Shown here piece by piece: positions 35,521 to 46,254 of a DNA stretch of 64,000 nt. Numbering within the stretch: position 1 is the first letter of the stretch; the number at the start of each line of letters is the position of its first letter. The notes under the pieces are model-generated. The model did not search any database and was not told the origin of the DNA. It worked only from the letters and a program-made list of their open reading frames with translations. The stretch is from contig CM070570.1 in NCBI GenBank assembly GCA_036346355.1, positions 7,076,649 through 7,140,648 on the forward strand. Reading direction: 5' to 3'. A program made the translations under genes and the position numbers. The stretch is from Rhipidocladum racemiflorum. Lineage: Eukaryota; Streptophyta; Magnoliopsida; Poales; Poaceae.

Positions 35521-35772
35521 AGATTATCTTCAGCAATTTCCTTTCATTTCATTCTCTTCTCTATTCTCTTTTCCATATTCATTCCCTTTATTTCCTACCA
35601 TCTCCAGCAGCATCCCCTTAAGGGATTTGTGAAGGGATTGAAGAGAGAATCTCTTTCTAAAGGATTCTTGTTTGAACTGCTCAAGAGGAATCGTGAAGGG
35701 AATCCGCTGGAGCACTTGGGATCTGTTCGCGAAGGGATTTGGAGGGGAAGAAAAGCTGCTGGAGATAGTGTC
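35521..35772. mobile_element. Possible Tourist-like MITE
   Basis: The left end TTATCTTCAGCAATTTCC and right end ..GCTGCTGGAGATAG are inverted relatives of the ATCTCCAGCAG ends common in grass PIF/Harbinger MITEs. The target duplication is not clear. Confidence 0.4.
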
Positions 35773-35819
35773 TACTGTGCTTTATCATCGGGTAAAATGC
35801 AACTTACCTCTACCGGGAA

Positions 35820-37428
35820 TAGGGTGGCGAGTCATACAGCGGGTTCGAGTACCGCGGAGTTTTACCACCGTCGGGTTGGATTCGGGTCCCATTTTGCAGT
35901 GGGTTTGGGTCAGTGCAGAGATGAATCGGATCGGTTCGGGTTTAAAAATTCACCTGGTGCCGGAGTATCCGAAATTAGATATATCATGTATGCCCGTGAC
36001 TCGGTGTTGCTCCCAATGGCGGATCCCCAATCCCTAGTGCCATCCCACCTCCTGCGGCTGACCGGATCCCCAATCCTAATCCCCATTCCCTCACGGCCGG
36101 ATCGGCGATGGCGCCTCGCGATCTTGCTCTCACTTCGCCGCCCACTCCCCATCTCCGGACCGGCCCCGCCCACTCCCCATCGCTTCCGAGTCCGCCGGTC
36201 GTCGTTCGAGAACTTCCGGTGGCGTCGCGTGGTGCCGACAGGCGGTCCGTGATCCGGCGTCTTGGTCCGATTCCCGGACAACTCGTCCGGGCGACCAAGT
36301 ACACCATCTTCGCCTTCATCCGGCGCCAACCTCTGGCGGTTCCGCGGTGGTGGCCTACATCTACTTCCTCATCTGGCGGCGAACGAGTGCAGCTCGGCGT
36401 GTTCTCGCCGCGATCGCGTCCATCCTGCCGTGGCGTTTCGTGCTCGGTGTGGCGGTTAGAAATGCAGCGTCACGAGGATCGGAGGCGGCAGGTCGGACAA
36501 ACGAGAACAACGACGGCGTCGGCAACAAGAAAGCGATGGAAGGAGATACTGAGTGGGCAAGGTGGTGCGGCGTGGTGGATCGGCCAACGAGAAATTATTC
36601 TCTTCACGATTGACCAAAGTGAAGTAGTCTCTCCTCCAGGTATGTAGTGGCCTTAGCCCAATTTGATTTTAAATCCTACCTTGTATATCGAATTTGAGGC
36701 GTAATGTACGACTTAAATCGGGATGCATGGAAACGAGACATTCTTTGTATTATTTTGTGTCTATCTAGCCATTTTATATGTAGCACACTAGCATGGCATA
36801 GGTCGATGACAAGCAATTGCCGTTCCTAATGGTCGATTGTGAATTGTGATAATAAATATTAGTAAAAGAAAGTAAAGCTGACTTTCTGTGATGCATGAAG
36901 TCTAACACGTTATGTAATTAACATTGGCTTAGCCACATTGCTGATGTTCTACCCTAGTAGCTAATGTTTGCAGTAATAATGTAATATTCTACCCTAGTAG
37001 ATAATGTTTCATGTTTGCTTATTTGCTCATATTGATTGTTTGCTCAATTGAACTGTCTGTCAATTTGCTTATTTGCTCATATTGAGTGACTAATTGGTGA
37101 TCGTCGATTTGCAATTTCCTCAATTGAACTTAATGTCTATCTCATCAATTTGCTTGTTTTGCAACGCCAAAGAGGGTCTGTGGCGAAACCCATGATTACT
37201 ATGTTTGGTAAATGTCAATACGTCATATGGATGGCGGGAAATTGTAGCCAAGAGTACTATGTTTGGTATCCGTCGTACCCATCGGGTTTAGGTGCCGTCG
37301 GGTTCGGACTCGGGTATAAGTTTCTACCCGAAAGGTTATTCGGGTTCGGGTCGGGTAATCGGAATCGGGTTCGGATTCGGGTCGGGTTTTGTAAAACCCG
37401 CACCCGACCCGACCCGTTGCCATCCCTA
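35820..37428. mobile_element. Non-autonomous hAT element carrying GC-rich cargo
   Basis: Perfect 8-bp target duplication ACCGGGAA at 35812-35819 and 37429-37436. The ends are TAGGGTGGCGAG at the left and GTTGCCATCCCTA at the right, with subterminal CGGGTTCGGG/CCCGACCCG words on both sides. The 1609-bp element lacks a transposase. Its middle, 36000-36650, is GC-rich and resembles a 5' exon, followed at about 36638 by a CAG/GTATGT donor-like site and intron-like AT-rich DNA. Confidence 0.82.
36000..36650 (+). other. Exon-like cargo inside the hAT element
   Basis: GC-rich block with ORFs open on both strands (plus 36108-36647, minus 35910-36329). It may be a captured first exon or 5' region of a host gene, since composition and the adjacent donor-like site fit. 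I recognise no protein family, so function is unknown and coding status is doubtful. Confidence 0.35.
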
Positions 37429-37819
37429 ACCGGGAAGTAAGTTGGCCCTTTGCCCATATCCATACGTCCAGTGGTGGAGTAAACAAAAAGTTGAGATCCT
37501 TTGTAAGTTCAATTTCGATCGAGAGTTTATTCAGAAAGACATGATTTTTGTAATGCCTGGTAGTAATCGAAAGTTCTACTGTTCATCACCGATGAGTTCT
37601 GCTGCTCCGCCCTTGCGTACGTCCTGATCTTCGATTCCTCGCATTTCACTCATCTTGTACCGTACTCACAATGGAGACCCTTAGAGCATCTCCAAGAGGC
37701 TCGCTATTCAGCTCTCCCTCTCCATTTTTTACCGATTCTGCGCTAGAAACTGGCTCCAAAAGAATGGCTATCGCGCTCGCCAAATTTAGCGAGGGGAGAG
37801 AGAATCGCTAGATTTGGCG

Positions 37820-38160
37820 AGTCTCTCTCCGCTCGCTATCCGGCGATTCGGCAACGGCTCATTCCTTGCCGCGACCGCACGGTTGTCGTCGCCCTCATCG
37901 TCTCCTCGCCCACGAGTGTTGCGACGGCGGTAGACCTCGACTCGCTCGCCCCTCTCCCGATCCGTGGTCCTCGTCCCGTCCGTTGAGAAGCCCTCGCAAC
38001 CCCCCAAGAGCAACCGAAGCCCTCGCCGGATCTCCCTACTTCCGGCGGTTCCTCAACTCCCCAGGAACCCTCCCGCCGGCGAATCTGGTATTTGTGCAAC
38101 CGTGGAGTGGAGATCTCGCTTCCTCTTCTAGTCTGGTTGGTACTGGTACTACCCCCTGAT
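37820..38160 (+). other. GC-rich leader-like block in the Harbinger element
   Basis: GC-rich sequence just inside the left terminus, followed by a TTTCCTCTCCTGCAG acceptor-like site ending near 38180. It may be the promoter and untranslated first exon of the plus-strand transcript, or captured DNA. No protein was recognised. Confidence 0.35.
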
Positions 38161-38180
38161 TTTGTTTCCTCTCCTGCAGA

Positions 38181-40268
38181 TCCCCAACTCCTCCCCGAGC
38201 ACCATCGTCGTGTCGCGGTTGAGTCGTGGAGTGCGAATCTTTGCTATTGCCGTGGATTTGCCGACCATCTTGATTTGGTCTTTGGTAGAACGGCGTGTGG
38301 ATTACATCTCTGTTTCTTGGCCAATTCTTGGTGCCAAGATCGCTTATTTATCGTATATCCACTTCTTTGTTCGTTTTGCTTGATGAATGATGGTCTTGTG
38401 ATTGTTGTGCAATTCTTGGCTTCTTGCATCGATGCTGTGGCCGAGTTGCTCGCCGAACACGAGCTGGGGCCTTTCATGCAGTCTTTGCCCATATGCGACA
38501 AAATTTGTTGAGCCAAGGTGAGATCTTTTGATCTCCCTTATTGTTTCTTGCTGACTGGCGAGATTTTTCTTTGGTTCACGGAGATGTATTCATTTGCAAT
38601 CATTGATTAGGACCTACATGGCACCAATGCTTGGATGAGTGCTCACTTTAGATGTCATTGGTTCTTTCTTTGCCTAGTCATATGATCTCTCGGTTCTTGT
38701 CTTTGCCTGGATGACATTTTGTTTTAGATTTGTACCGTGATGTTCTGCTAATTAACCGGATTAGTTGGTCGGGCTTGTGCACAATAATGTTGTCATTCGG
38801 TGTTCTTGATGATGGATCTATCCGTAGTATCCATGTCGGCGGTGATTTAGAGCAATATTCTTGGGTGAAATATTATGATGTATTCTTTGTTGGATATGCT
38901 TTGAACGGCCCTTTTGCTATCTTAGCAATTCATCTCAAAGCATTCTCTTGGTGAAAATTGTATGCTTGGTTTAGAGTTGATCTTAACAAAGAGTATGTAA
39001 AAGCGATCTTTGAAGGTCATGGATTGCACAAATTGTTCGATGGTAAAGGCTAGCTATGGGCGATGTATGTTTATCTCAATCGCGAGTCAAAAAATGAATG
39101 CAAATAATCAAAGAATGAGGGTTTGACATATTACGCACCACTGGCGGTTGTAGTTGATATAAGCACTTGTCTTGACCTATCTGTGAAGTTTTGTTATCAC
39201 AGTGACTATAGGAATACTTTGATTGATACTATGAAGTCTCTTCCTATAACTTACAATCGAAATACAACTTAATTTTTGTTGTTTGATCGAGTTTTCTTGC
39301 TCTGCCAGATTACCATGTTATTTGTGGGCAATACATATTCTTAGACCATGATTTATAGGAAAAAATTTTAATCGTCACATTGTGCCTTGAAGAATTTACT
39401 ATCTTCTTTAATGATACCATCAAGAATTGTTCTATTGTAAGTGCTTGCGGTAATGTTGGATCAAAGCTTGCATCGGTTGCATCACAGTTCAGTGTTATTG
39501 GTTTCAACCGGCCTGCAAAAAGAATTAACCTCCTGCTAGCTGTATATTGCAAGCATACTAGATAAGTTTTTTGTGATAGCGATTTGATCCTACCTTCGGC
39601 TATAATCTGTATAGTAGCATCTTTGCAACAATCTTGTCGAGATCACGACTGTAATCTGTATAGTTGTTTTGCTCTTTAAATAGTCATGTCATTCTCATTG
39701 CCTTACGATTACACACGCGTTCTAGAATGAGATCTATTTGGTAACAGAGGGAATGGTTGCTATTTCTTAGAGCAAAGAGGGTAATCAACGATTTGTATTT
39801 AGACAAGAAGGAAAGTATTTAAGTGGAGCACTGAGCCAATGATCGACTTTAACAATGACTTCTGCTGACTTCATCGTTGTTGTCTTTATTGCCATTTGCA
39901 TACTGTAGCGTTCAAATATGTTTAATGATGTAGATAATGTGGTTTTTGACATTTGAGCATGCAAGGCCTTTTGGATTCCACTCATCCTTTGAGAACTCGT
40001 TACAATTGTTTGGAACATGCAAGTTTAGGTTAGACTCACCACTTATGTGTAACTCCTACAATTGTTTGGAACAACGATCTATGGCTTGGATGTGATGCTA
40101 TTATCTTCAAGGATATTATATAAAGATGATAGATGCACTCATGTGCATCTTGTGGTAGTAAAGTTCCGGGTGGTTATATTTGGCCAAGTGTGTTCTGGAG
40201 GATAGTCCTCAAGAACGATTTCCCTCTTATTAGAAAATAAGTAGATTTGTGTATGGCATTTTTTCCAG
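38181..40268. other. Harbinger interior, unassigned
   Basis: About 2.1 kb of AT-rich, intron-like DNA with no recognised protein. ORFs at 38092-38511 and 39380-39565 have no known motif. It ends in a TTTTTTCCAG acceptor before the S11-like exon. Confidence 0.4.
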
Positions 40269-40493
40269 ATCACAGACTGAGAAGGGTTTCTTGAAGCAGG
40301 CAAAGGTTTTTCTCCGGTGAGGCCTCTGCTCTACCTCTTATGCTTGGTACTCTTGAAATACAACACATGTATCTTTACTGATTTCAGCCCAAAAAATTCC
40401 ATAAAGGGAAGAAGCTTAGCAAGGGAGGTAACCGCTTCTGGAAGGAAATTGGCCTCGGCCTCAACTGTTTTCCAACACTACCACAAGTTCTAC
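40269..40493 (+). pseudogene. Captured fragment of ribosomal protein S11 (uS17)
   Basis: The exon at 40269-40316 encodes QTEKGFLKQAKVFL, nearly the N-terminus of plant RPS11. It ends at a GTGAGG donor. A 71-bp intron ends in TGATTTCAG, and the exon at 40388-40493 encodes KGKKLSKGGNRFWKEIGLG, the next conserved block, before diverging after 40459 and meeting a GTAAGT donor. A one-base mismatch of phase at the junction breaks the frame. RPS11 is a 40S subunit protein of about 160 residues; fewer than 40 are present here. Intron retention shows capture at the DNA level and not from mRNA. It lies between the Harbinger termini on the ORF1 strand, so it could be spliced into a chimeric transcript. 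Confidence 0.78.
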
Positions 40494-40646
40494 GTAAGTA
40501 ATTGCTATCCGGCCTACTATTTTTTTAAGCTAAGAGTGCAATTCACTTAATTCAAGAACAGACTAACACTATTAACAATAGCTTCAATAAATTTAATTTG
40601 ATCATTGGGATGTATTCATGTTAGTGTACAATTTATTTGCATATAG

Positions 40647-40994
40647 ATGGATAAAGATTCAAAGAAAGTCGATGAAGTGCATGCTTGGACAATTAAGTGC
40701 ATAGAGGACATCGCAACTGATATTAAGAACATAGTGTATGATAATTTTTCCCCTTGCTCATGCGAGAGCGGAAATGAACTCAATCGGATCTTACTAGAGA
40801 TCGAACACGCTGCTCGACGTCTTGATGACCTAGTCATACACTCGGAAGACTTGGTTGGAACAGCCGGTGTTGACCCACGCGACGAAGAAGAAGGAGACGA
40901 GGAGTTGCGCCCATACGACTATGAGAGTGATGATTCGGACAAAATTCCAGATCATCAATTTAGAGAGGATGAAAGTATTGAGTCCAGTGACTAG
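40647..40994 (+). CDS. Unknown acidic 115-residue ORF in the Harbinger element
   Basis: Open frame starting with a true ATG just after an ATATAG acceptor-like site and ending TAG. The N-terminal 70 residues are mixed and probably helical, with several leucines and a CSCES segment. Residues 75-115 are strongly acidic (DEEEGDEELR, ESDDSDK). I do not recognise the family. It lies between the S11 fragment and ORF1 on the same strand, so it may be captured host sequence, part of a chimeric transcript, or an element-specific accessory gene. Confidence 0.45.
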   Translation: MDKDSKKVDEVHAWTIKCIEDIATDIKNIVYDNFSPCSCESGNELNRILLEIEHAARRLDDLVIHSEDLVGTAGVDPRDEEEGDEELRPYDYESDDSDKIPDHQFREDESIESSD

Positions 40995-40999
40995 TGCTA

Positions 41000-41231
41000 T
41001 TCGTGTTGTACCTGTGGGAGCTACTTTTTGAGTCTAGTAACTGGTATTATTCATGTTACATGTAGTAAGACATTTACATGGATTGTTATCCATCTTTGTT
41101 AAGTTAACTGGTATTATGTATTATGCGTACTTTTACATGTATTGTTATGCAACTTTGTTAAGTTAAGTATTATTCGTACTTTTACATGTATTGTTATGCA
41201 TCTTTGTTTAATTAAGTATTGATGCTTACAG
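41000..41231 (+). repeat. Short tandem repeats before ORF1
   Basis: Imperfect repeats of about 50-60 bp built on TTTACATGTATTGTTATGCA and CTTTGTTAAGTTAA, near 41072, 41133 and 41183. They end at a CTTACAG acceptor-like site at 41231. Confidence 0.55.
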
Positions 41232-41241
41232 TTTGTGCAAT

Positions 41242-42303
41242 ATGGATGACTTCTATGCTCGTCTGTTGAGTGAGGGGGGAAGTGAAATTCGTTGGGAGGA
41301 AAGCCCAATTGGGGAGCAACCTTCTCTAGTTGATCATTCCAGTCCCCAATCGAGAGCTCAAAATAAAAGATCGAAGAACTTTTCGGAGAATGAAGATAAT
41401 ATGTTGGTATCGGCATGGCTTAATGTTAGTTTGGATCCAGTTCAAGGGACCCAACAAACTCGTACCACGTATTGGAGTAGAATACATGATTACTTCCACG
41501 AGAACAAAACTTTCGCTTCGGAGCGTAGTCAGAACTCACTTATGCACCGATGGTCATCTATTCAGGAGCATGTTAACAAGTTTTGCGGATGTTATGACCG
41601 CATTGAGCGTAGACAGCAAAGCGGGACAACAGAGCAGGATAAGGTTGGTCCATATCCCTTTTTTCCTTATAGCTTCACATGTGTCTTTTTGAGTTAATAA
41701 GGTACATGTCCTTCTGTAGATTGTCCATGCTAAATCATTGTATCAAGAAGAAGAAGGGCGATTATTTGCATACTTGCATTGCTGGAATATACTACAACAA
41801 AGATCCAAAGTGGACTAGTCATTTATCTCGTAAAAGCGTAAAACATCGTCAGGTGCATCTCCGGTAGTTCGATCTGTTAGCTCTAATGCAAGTCATGTTC
41901 ATGAAGATGTTGCTCTGCGAAGGCCGATGTGCTAAGGCCAACCGGTAGGAAGGCCGAGAAAGAAGCGGATACGCTGTGGTAAAGCTGCATGATTGAGAGT
42001 GGTGCAACGAGTTCACTCTACATGGAAGCATTAGAAAACTTGAAAAGAAATGAAAGAAATGGAGCTTATGAAAGAGCGAGAAGAAAGAAGAGCTGCAAAC
42101 GAGCATTTGCGCAAGAACAGGAGAGGATTGCTCATGAGAAGGAAAAGATTGAGATAAGAAAAAATGAGTTTGAATTGAAGAGAATGGTGGAAGAAGAGAG
42201 AATTATGAGCGTTGACACTAGTAGCTTGAGTGGGCCACAACAACAATACTACCTGTCCTTGCAGAATGATATAATCGCTCGCAGATGTAATAGGTCCGGT
42301 TGA
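41242..42303 (+). pseudogene. PIF/Harbinger ORF1 (Myb/SANT-like DNA-binding protein), broken
   Basis: Exon 1 (41242-41643) begins MDDFYARLL and contains a SANT/Myb-like trihelix, with FSENEDNMLVSAWLNVS and YWSRIHDYF, then RSQNSLMHRWSSIQ. A 76-bp intron (41644-41719, GT..TAG) follows. Exon 2 encodes AKSLYQEEEGRLFAYLHCW, a central low-complexity part, and a coiled-coil NAM-associated C-terminus with SGPQQQYYLSLQNDIIARR. In this superfamily ORF1 binds the termini and works with the transposase. At least two or three frame changes between 41815 and 41995 separate the N- and C-terminal parts. ATG 41242 is chosen over upstream in-frame codons because it follows the acceptor and matches the MDDF start of relatives. 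Confidence 0.82.
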
Positions 42304-42529
42304 TGTACGAACTAAATATTGCTGTAATAGGTCCGGATACTATCTAGATGGAATCCTTATTTTGCTTATCCTTGAGTTACTGACGGACTTGAAGTTCAGT
42401 TGTGCTTATCCTTACTACGATAATTCTGCTTTTATTTTTCAATGCTTGGGAGTTGAGTACATCATAGTTGAAATGCATAAACTGGTACATCATAGTTCAA
42501 GGGAAAGAACTAGTACATCATGCGCTCGC
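42304..42529. other. Spacer between the convergent Harbinger genes
   Basis: Holds the 3' ends of ORF1 and the transposase. No other feature is seen. Confidence 0.5.
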
Positions 42530-43899
42530 CTACATCCCTCCATAATGGCGCCATAAGTGCTCGACTAGATCTTCTTGGAGCTGAGAGTGCGCTTTTCTAT
42601 TTCTGATGGATTGATGAGTTTGAATAAACTCAGAAAGCTCAGGTGTTCTTTCATGTGAGACCGCAACATTTTCTCCCATTGCTTCGTAATTGTAGTCAAC
42701 TGGACCTCCATTCCTCTCATCTTCAATTATCATGTTATGCATGATGATACATGCTGTCATGATATCTCTAAGTGCTTATTGATACCAAAAACGAGCTGGT
42801 CCACGAACAATTGCAAAACGAGCTTGTAAAACTCCAAATGCTCGTTCCACATCCTTCCTAGCCGCTTCTTGAGCTTGGGCGAAATGTTTTTTCTTATTCC
42901 CTTGGGGAGCTGGTATTGTTTTCACAAATGTTGCCCATGAAGGATATATTCCATCTGCAAGATAGTATCCCATTGTATAATTGTGACCGTTCACAGCATA
43001 ATTAACTTCAGGTGCTTGCCCTTCGGCTAGCTTTGCGAAGAGAGGGGATCGGTGAAGAACATTAATATCGTTGTGAGACCCCGGTAAACCGAAAAAAGCA
43101 TGCCATATCCAAAGATCTTGCGAAGCAACGGCTTCTAGAATGATTGTTGGCTCATGCACATGTCCAGTATACATGCCTTGCCATGCTGCAGGGCAATTTT
43201 TCCACTTCCAGTGCATACAATCTATGCTCCCTAGCATTCCCGGAAAACCTCTTTCCTCACCTTTTGCAAGTAATCTAGCAGTGTCATTAAAATTTGGAGC
43301 TCTCAAATACTCATCTCCAAAGATTTCAATAATAGCTTTCACAAACCTTCTCAGGCTCTCTATAGCAGTACTTTCTCCAATACGCACGTAATCATCAATA
43401 GCATCTGCTGCTACTCCGTAGGCTAGCATCCGAAATGCTGCGGTAACCTTTTGCAAAGAAGATAACCCAAGAATTCCAGCACAATTCCTCTTCTGAAGAA
43501 AATAGTTATCATGCGCTTCTACAGCATGCAATATGCGAAGAAATAAAGAACGATTCATTCGAAACCTACGCCAAAAAGAAGGTTGAGCCGCGGACAGGAC
43601 GATTACCATAATATGCGAAGACATAAACAACGAATAGTTCCAAACCTGCGCCGAAAGAAGGTTGGGCCATAGATAGGAGGATCAGCAAAATAGTCTTCGA
43701 ACAGTCTAGCATGTCCTTCTTGTCTATTGCGATGAACGACTTGATGGCCAGGAGTAGAACCGCCATGGCGTGGAACATTAACATCCTGATCTCCCATGTG
43801 TGCTAGGTATCCTGTTGTCAGAAGAAATACGTACTCATTATTTCTCTCATACTCCTCATCTTCTGAGAGACATTCCGAGACTAAATTTCGACGACTCAT
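42530..43899 (-). pseudogene. PIF/Harbinger DDE transposase, one stop and an 80-bp duplication
   Basis: Starts MSRRNLVSECLSEDEEYE at 43899. The helical N-terminal region (HARLFEDYFADPP, FRRRF) leads to the catalytic core. In the main open frame (43630-42776, 284 residues) the triad is D137 in GSIDCMHW, D188 in SHNDINVL and E262 in KDVERAFG. The C-terminus continues in the same frame past a TAA at 42776-42778 to MTACIIMHNMIIEDERN and the end at 42530. A tandem duplication (43530-43589 and 43610-43668) repeats the segment for FRRRF..LFLRIL and throws the frame. All catalytic residues survive, so loss of function is recent or partly due to sequence error. The enzyme would cut at TTA targets. Confidence 0.9.
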
Positions 43900-43982
43900 C
43901 TTGGTATTGTTGGTAGTGAACAAAAAGAAGCGTGCAATACTTTGAACTGCAAATGGGTATGTATATATAGACAAGAACAATA

Positions 43983-44400
43983 TAGCCGTTGAAAAATAAC
44001 CGTTGCAGCGTGGTGGTTACAACAAATTTCGATTTTTAAATTCCCGCCAAGAATAATATGGCCGTTACAATATAGCCGTTGAAAAATAACCGTTGCAGCG
44101 TGGTGGTTACAACAAATTTCGATTTTTAAATTCCCGCCAAGAATAATATGGCCGTTACAATATAGCCGTTGAAAAATAACCGTTGCAGCGTGGTGGTTAC
44201 AATAAATTTCGAATTTTAAATTCCCGCCAAGAATAATATAGCCGTTACAATATAGCCGTTGAAAAATAACTGCTACGTGGTGGTTACAACAAATTTCGAT
44301 TTTTAAATTCCCGCCAAGAATAATATAGCCGTTCGAATTTAACCGTTGAAAAATAACCGTTGCAGCGTAGTGGTTACAATAACTGTTATGGCGGTTATGG
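43983..44400. repeat. 90-bp tandem repeats upstream of the transposase
   Basis: GCCGTTGAAAAATAACCG recurs at 43985, 44075, 44165 and 44255, with a partial copy near 44344. The 90-bp period keeps one minus-strand frame open as a 30-residue repeat, which is not considered a protein. The location suggests promoter or subterminal transposase-binding repeats. Confidence 0.85.
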
Positions 44401-44556
44401 AATATGATTAAAATATAGGGGAGAGAAAATAGAGAGGGGGATATAGAGAGTCTTTGTTGGAGAGGAAGGAGATATAGAGAGTCAAATTTTTGGAGAACTC
44501 TCCAAATATGGCTTTTGGAGAGTGAAATTTGGAGAGTGCTGTTGGAGATGCTCTTA

Positions 44557-46254
44557 CGAGGGGGAAAAAATGTCTTCCAAGTCGCCCTCCTTGCTATGCC
44601 AAATTTAAGAGTTGTCGGCAAGTTTTTATTAGAGAAAAGGAATAAAAAGGGGGAAAAGGCAAAGAATAATGTAGATTTTTAGTACTGCCGCTGCTACTGT
44701 GCGGTTCCATCATAGCTTTAAATCGACACACCGTGCTGCCATAAATCGGACCATTCAAGATAAATGTGGACTGGCTGGGGAGCAGCAGCTCGCCCATTAA
44801 GCTCGCACCGCGTGTCACGTGAATCCCGTCAAGTCGTCACTGGTTTCTCTCGCTTCCTTTTTTTTCTCCTCCCCGAGAAAAATGGCGTTCAAATCCGCTC
44901 GGACGTTGTAGTAGTAGCGTTGTTTTTTATTCTTCCAAACAAACGGCGTGACAGCATTAGTTGCGCTGTGGTAATGCAGCATTTGCCGTGCAAAGGACCT
45001 TGAGATGCACGCACGTCGAGATGAAGGCTTGCGAGTCGTGTTAGACGGTTAATTCGCTCGTGCAGGCATGCGACAGCCAGAGAGAGATGGTCGAGGGTGA
45101 GTGAACATCTTGGACGGCATGAGAATATGAGTTGTGTCCATAACACCCTAGCTAGCTATTACTAGTTGCTACTTGCTAGCGGCTTTATCAAGTGGCTGCT
45201 GCCTTTTGGTCACACCCCTGTCCCTGAGGCCCTGAGCTACTCCGTGCCGTGTCCAGCGGCAACAAGCAAGGCACCTTTGCTTGGCTTAGATGGCTTTGCT
45301 CCCCTGCCTAGGTTGTTCCCTCATTCCCTAGCTAAACCATAGCGGTGATCATTCCAGCCCGTCCGAGCTCCCCTCACCTTTGCATCTCTCTCTTTTCAGT
45401 CCTGGTAAATATCCCCTGCACCTGACCATACATGCACCGATCGGCGATCTGCAGCTTGAGACCTAAGGCTGGTGACGGTACAGGAGAGCATATGTAGTTT
45501 CAGGCATCTGTACTGTAATCACGCAGGCAGGCAGGCAGGCAGGCAGGGGGCGGTTGCTTGCTCCGGGCTGAGTTTCCGGAATCTTCTTTGCCCGGACGTT
45601 TCAGGAAAGTTTCGTGCTCCAGGAAGTAGCCAGGCAACAACCAAACGATAGATCATAAGAGTAGTAGTGATTTTATATTTATATTTTAATAATTATGTAA
45701 CCTTTAAAAAGAAAAGGCGTAAAAGCATAATTACGTAAACTTTTATATCCTCTTTTTTCTTCTTCTTCTTCCCTGCGGAACGTCATGTACTAAGACTTAT
45801 TTGAAATACGGCATCATCAGTCTCGAGCCCTCCACAGGGGAGGTACTCCAAGATGGTTGCCGGTCACACGCAAATGCAAGGTGCGTGCACCATACAGCAT
45901 TATTATTGCCCGGGTGCCCCACCGGCGCCGTTGGCCACAAGGTGTGCGATGCACGGCGCCCCGGCTCGTCCGTCTGGATAAGCCCGGCGCCGTGTTTCGC
46001 GTACCTGCAGGGACGGGGAGCAAGGCGGTGGGGAATAGACGGACGTACTACGTGGACCACGCACCGAACCAGATCGGGCGATCCAAGTACAGTGCTCCTG
46101 CGCCTGCTTTATTCCAGGTGGGGCCGGGGCGAGCAGGCCTTACCCTCGGTTTCGAGCTGTGCTTGCCCATATTTATTCATGCTTATCTGTTCTGTTCATC
46201 AGCGCTAGACAGCAATATGCATCGAGGACTTTATAAGGGCAGAATGGATTCATG
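44557..46254. other. Intergenic, unassigned
   Basis: Unique-looking DNA with GC-rich parts (45820-46120) and ORFs lacking known motifs. A (CAGG)n microsatellite lies at 45523-45547. A short block near 44665 (AATAATGTAGATTTTTAGTAC) resembles one at 34775. Confidence 0.4.

Larger units (their letters stand above)
37684..44553. mobile_element. PIF/Harbinger element, 6.9 kb
   Basis: Ends GAGCATCTCCAAGAGGCTC at the left and GTTGGAGATGCTC at the right. TTA flanks both sides (37681-37683 and 44554-44556), the standard PIF/Harbinger 3-bp target duplication. Both element genes are present in divergent blocks: ORF1 on plus (41242-42303) and transposase on minus (42530-43899), converging with about 230 bp between them. 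The 3.5 kb before ORF1 is much longer than in usual 4-5.5-kb relatives and includes captured host sequence. Confidence 0.88.

Noticed and set aside
35386..36252. 288-codon plus-strand ORF
   Set aside because: It crosses a MITE candidate, the hAT target duplication and the hAT terminus, so it cannot be one ancestral gene.
43896..44621. 241-codon ORF with 30-residue repeats
   Set aside because: It is the 90-bp tandem repeat upstream of the Harbinger transposase read in one frame; the repeat continues into non-coding terminus sequence.
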